A stretch of DNA of 6,629 bases from Flavipsychrobacter stenotrophus (GTDB lineage Bacteria; Bacteroidota; Bacteroidia; Chitinophagales; Chitinophagaceae). Every line of letters starts with the position of its first letter. Position 1 is the stretch's first letter. This document shows, in pieces, positions 5,669 to 6,629 of the stretch. Made by a program: the position numbers and the translations under genes. The stretch is from NCBI GenBank assembly GCA_947372365.1, contig CANBTK010000109.1, positions 1 through 6,629 of the forward strand. The letters run 5' to 3'. The notes under the pieces were generated by a model. The model was not told where the DNA came from, did no database searches, and saw nothing but the letters and a program-made list of their open reading frames with translations.

Positions 5669-5676
5669 TAAGTTTG
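5669..5676 (+). promoter_or_regulatory. Candidate -7 box for the lipase gene
   Basis: TAAGTTTG matches TAnnTTTG exactly and lies about 100 nt upstream of the lipase ATG. No -33 TTG stands at the usual spacing. Its use would place the lipase transcript start downstream of the orphan terminator, making the lipase gene independent of the small unit upstream. Confidence 0.4.
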
Positions 5677-5682
5677 TGTTGT

Positions 5683-5721
5683 AATTGACGCGCTGGCCAT
5701 GCATCAATTCACCCTGTGAAT
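5683..5721 (+). promoter_or_regulatory. Two overlapping hairpins in the lipase leader
   Basis: AATTGA (5683-5688) pairs with TCAATT (5704-5709). ATTCAC (5707-5712) pairs with GTGAAT (5716-5721) around a CCT loop. The two stems share bases 5707-5709, so they cannot both form completely. The second is a tight, perfect six-pair hairpin and could equally be a 15-bp dyad binding site on DNA. No ribosome binding site is hidden by either stem. Confidence 0.35.
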
Positions 5722-5774
5722 ACTACCCGCCCATTTTAAACCATCATTTATTCATTCCAAAATCACCTACAGTC

Positions 5775-6629
5775 ATGAGCAACACTTATTCGCAAGTTAA
5801 CCAGATCCATGCGCTATCGTCATCTGTGAATGCCGCATTTGGCCACACATTCCCCACCTTCGCTGCCCTGCAGGCCTATGTGCCGGCAGTTATTAATGCG
5901 GTGCTGGCCGCCGACCAGGGCACTGCCACCGGCAGCAACAACTACCTTGGTAGTATTGCGGCAGGTACACAATGGCAAAATGTATGGGGGCCACAGGTAT
6001 TCTCCAACAACCCCAATACGGACGAAGTAATATGCGACAACACAATAGGCCTGTTTTATAATGCCAGCCAGAACCTGTTTGTGGTAGCCATTGCCGGCAC
6101 TAATGCCAACTCTATGTACGACTGGGGCACTGAAGATTTCAAGACCAGCACAACAGAGCCATGGGTTAATGTATCGCCAGGCACCAAAGCCCCTTCAAAC
6201 GCCGTTATAGCAACTGGCACGTATGTAGGGCTTACCAACTTACTGGGCATACAAGATGCCAATGGCAATAATATTATCACTGCCCTCAATAATGCGATAG
6301 CAGCACTTGGCGCAAATGCCGCAGCACAAACTGTTGCCGTTTGCGGCCACAGCCTGGGAGGCGCTTTAACGCCGCCAATGGCCCTTTACCTGTTTGAAAA
6401 CCCATCAAAATGGAATGCCAATAACCTGGTAACCAGCGTAGGTGCTTACCCGACTGCTGGCCCTACACCCGGTGATGCCAATTTTGCGACTTACTACCAG
6501 TCGGTTGTAGCCGATAACGCCACTGCGGACCCTATCAGCTTTACGTACACTTATATTTACAACACTATTGATATGGTTCCGCAGGCATGGGACCTCACTA
6601 CCATGATAAATGTACCGTTCTTATATGAT
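5775..6629 (+). CDS. Class 3 lipase-family alpha/beta-hydrolase (runs off right edge)
   Basis: The frame starts at ATG 5775 (MSNTYSQVNQIHALSS) and stays open for 285 codons to the window end. It carries the fungal-type class 3 lipase signature. The nucleophile elbow is CGHSLGGAL, with Ser193. An earlier strand FVVAIAGTNANSMYDWGTEDF-like segment (residues about 102-122) matches the family's oxyanion strand, FRGT then DW. YPTAGPTPGD follows the elbow, where the family has a G-P-R-V-G-type segment. YIYNTIDMVPQAW places the acid residue at Asp266. The catalytic His is expected further on and is not in the window. Such enzymes hydrolyse ester bonds of lipids or related substrates; the actual substrate is unknown. 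There is no signal peptide or membrane helix in the visible part, so it is either cytoplasmic or exported by a route not marked at the N-terminus. The start lies about 100 nt after a -7 box, with no SD sequence, as is usual for the phylum. Confidence 0.88.
   Translation, partial: MSNTYSQVNQIHALSSSVNAAFGHTFPTFAALQAYVPAVINAVLAADQGTATGSNNYLGSIAAGTQWQNVWGPQVFSNNPNTDEVICDNTIGLFYNASQNLFVVAIAGTNANSMYDWGTEDFKTSTTEPWVNVSPGTKAPSNAVIATGTYVGLTNLLGIQDANGNNIITALNNAIAALGANAAAQTVAVCGHSLGGALTPPMALYLFENPSKWNANNLVTSVGAYPTAGPTPGDANFATYYQSVVADNATADPISFTYTYIYNTIDMVPQAWDLTTMINVPFLYD

Larger units (their letters stand above)
5119..5774. other. 656-nt gap without a conventional gene
   Basis: No long open frame or recognisable RNA gene fills this stretch. 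From left to right it holds the upstream region of the response regulator gene (5119 to about 5250), an AT-rich inverted repeat (5258-5289), a 12-bp palindrome next to a -7 box (5381-5407), a ten-codon Trp-rich frame (5449-5481), an intrinsic terminator (5551-5577), and then the promoter and structured leader of the lipase gene (5669-5774). Confidence 0.8.

Noticed and set aside
5830..6289. Short frames on both strands within the lipase gene (66 and 77 codons)
   Set aside because: They overlap a frame with an intact lipase nucleophile elbow and acid residue, and show low-complexity Pro/Arg or Val/Leu content typical of off-frame translation.

Overview
The window looks like ordinary chromosomal DNA from a member of the Bacteroidota, most likely the Chitinophagales side. 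The taxonomic reading is inference from three things: the FtsX plus DUF3098 gene pair; Bacteroidota-type -7 boxes (TAnnTTTG) upstream of several genes, with almost no Shine-Dalgarno sequences; and a degenerate arginase-fold protein of a kind I associate with this phylum. No tRNA, rRNA, CRISPR array, transposase or phage gene is visible.

Left part (1-3136), all on the minus strand. A secreted protein runs off the left edge (1-455). Next comes the ribosome-associated GTPase HflX (601-1788), which appears to use a TTG start. A 377-residue arginase/formimidoylglutamase-fold protein (2003-3136) follows, with two of the usual metal ligands replaced. The 214-nt gap in front of hflX carries a heptad-like repeat (GTCGTAA) and an inverted copy of it.

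Middle part (3375-4701), plus strand. ftsX (cell division, four membrane helices) is followed after 24 nt by a small two-helix DUF3098 protein. A -7 box lies in front of each gene, and a strong intrinsic terminator follows the pair. The uppP and truB genes that often continue this cluster in the phylum are not here.

Right part (4711-6629). A single-domain response regulator on the minus strand converges on that terminator. A 656-nt gap without a conventional gene follows. It holds a long AT-rich inverted repeat, a perfect 12-bp palindrome next to a -7 box, a ten-codon reading frame with three tryptophan codons and an SD-like sequence, and an intrinsic terminator that no recognised gene explains. 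Together these could form a small independent transcription unit (about 5381-5577), and this is the least ordinary part of the window. The window ends inside a class 3 lipase-family gene with its own -7 box and a structured leader.

The annotated genes do not form one pathway. They are housekeeping and accessory genes in at least five transcription units.
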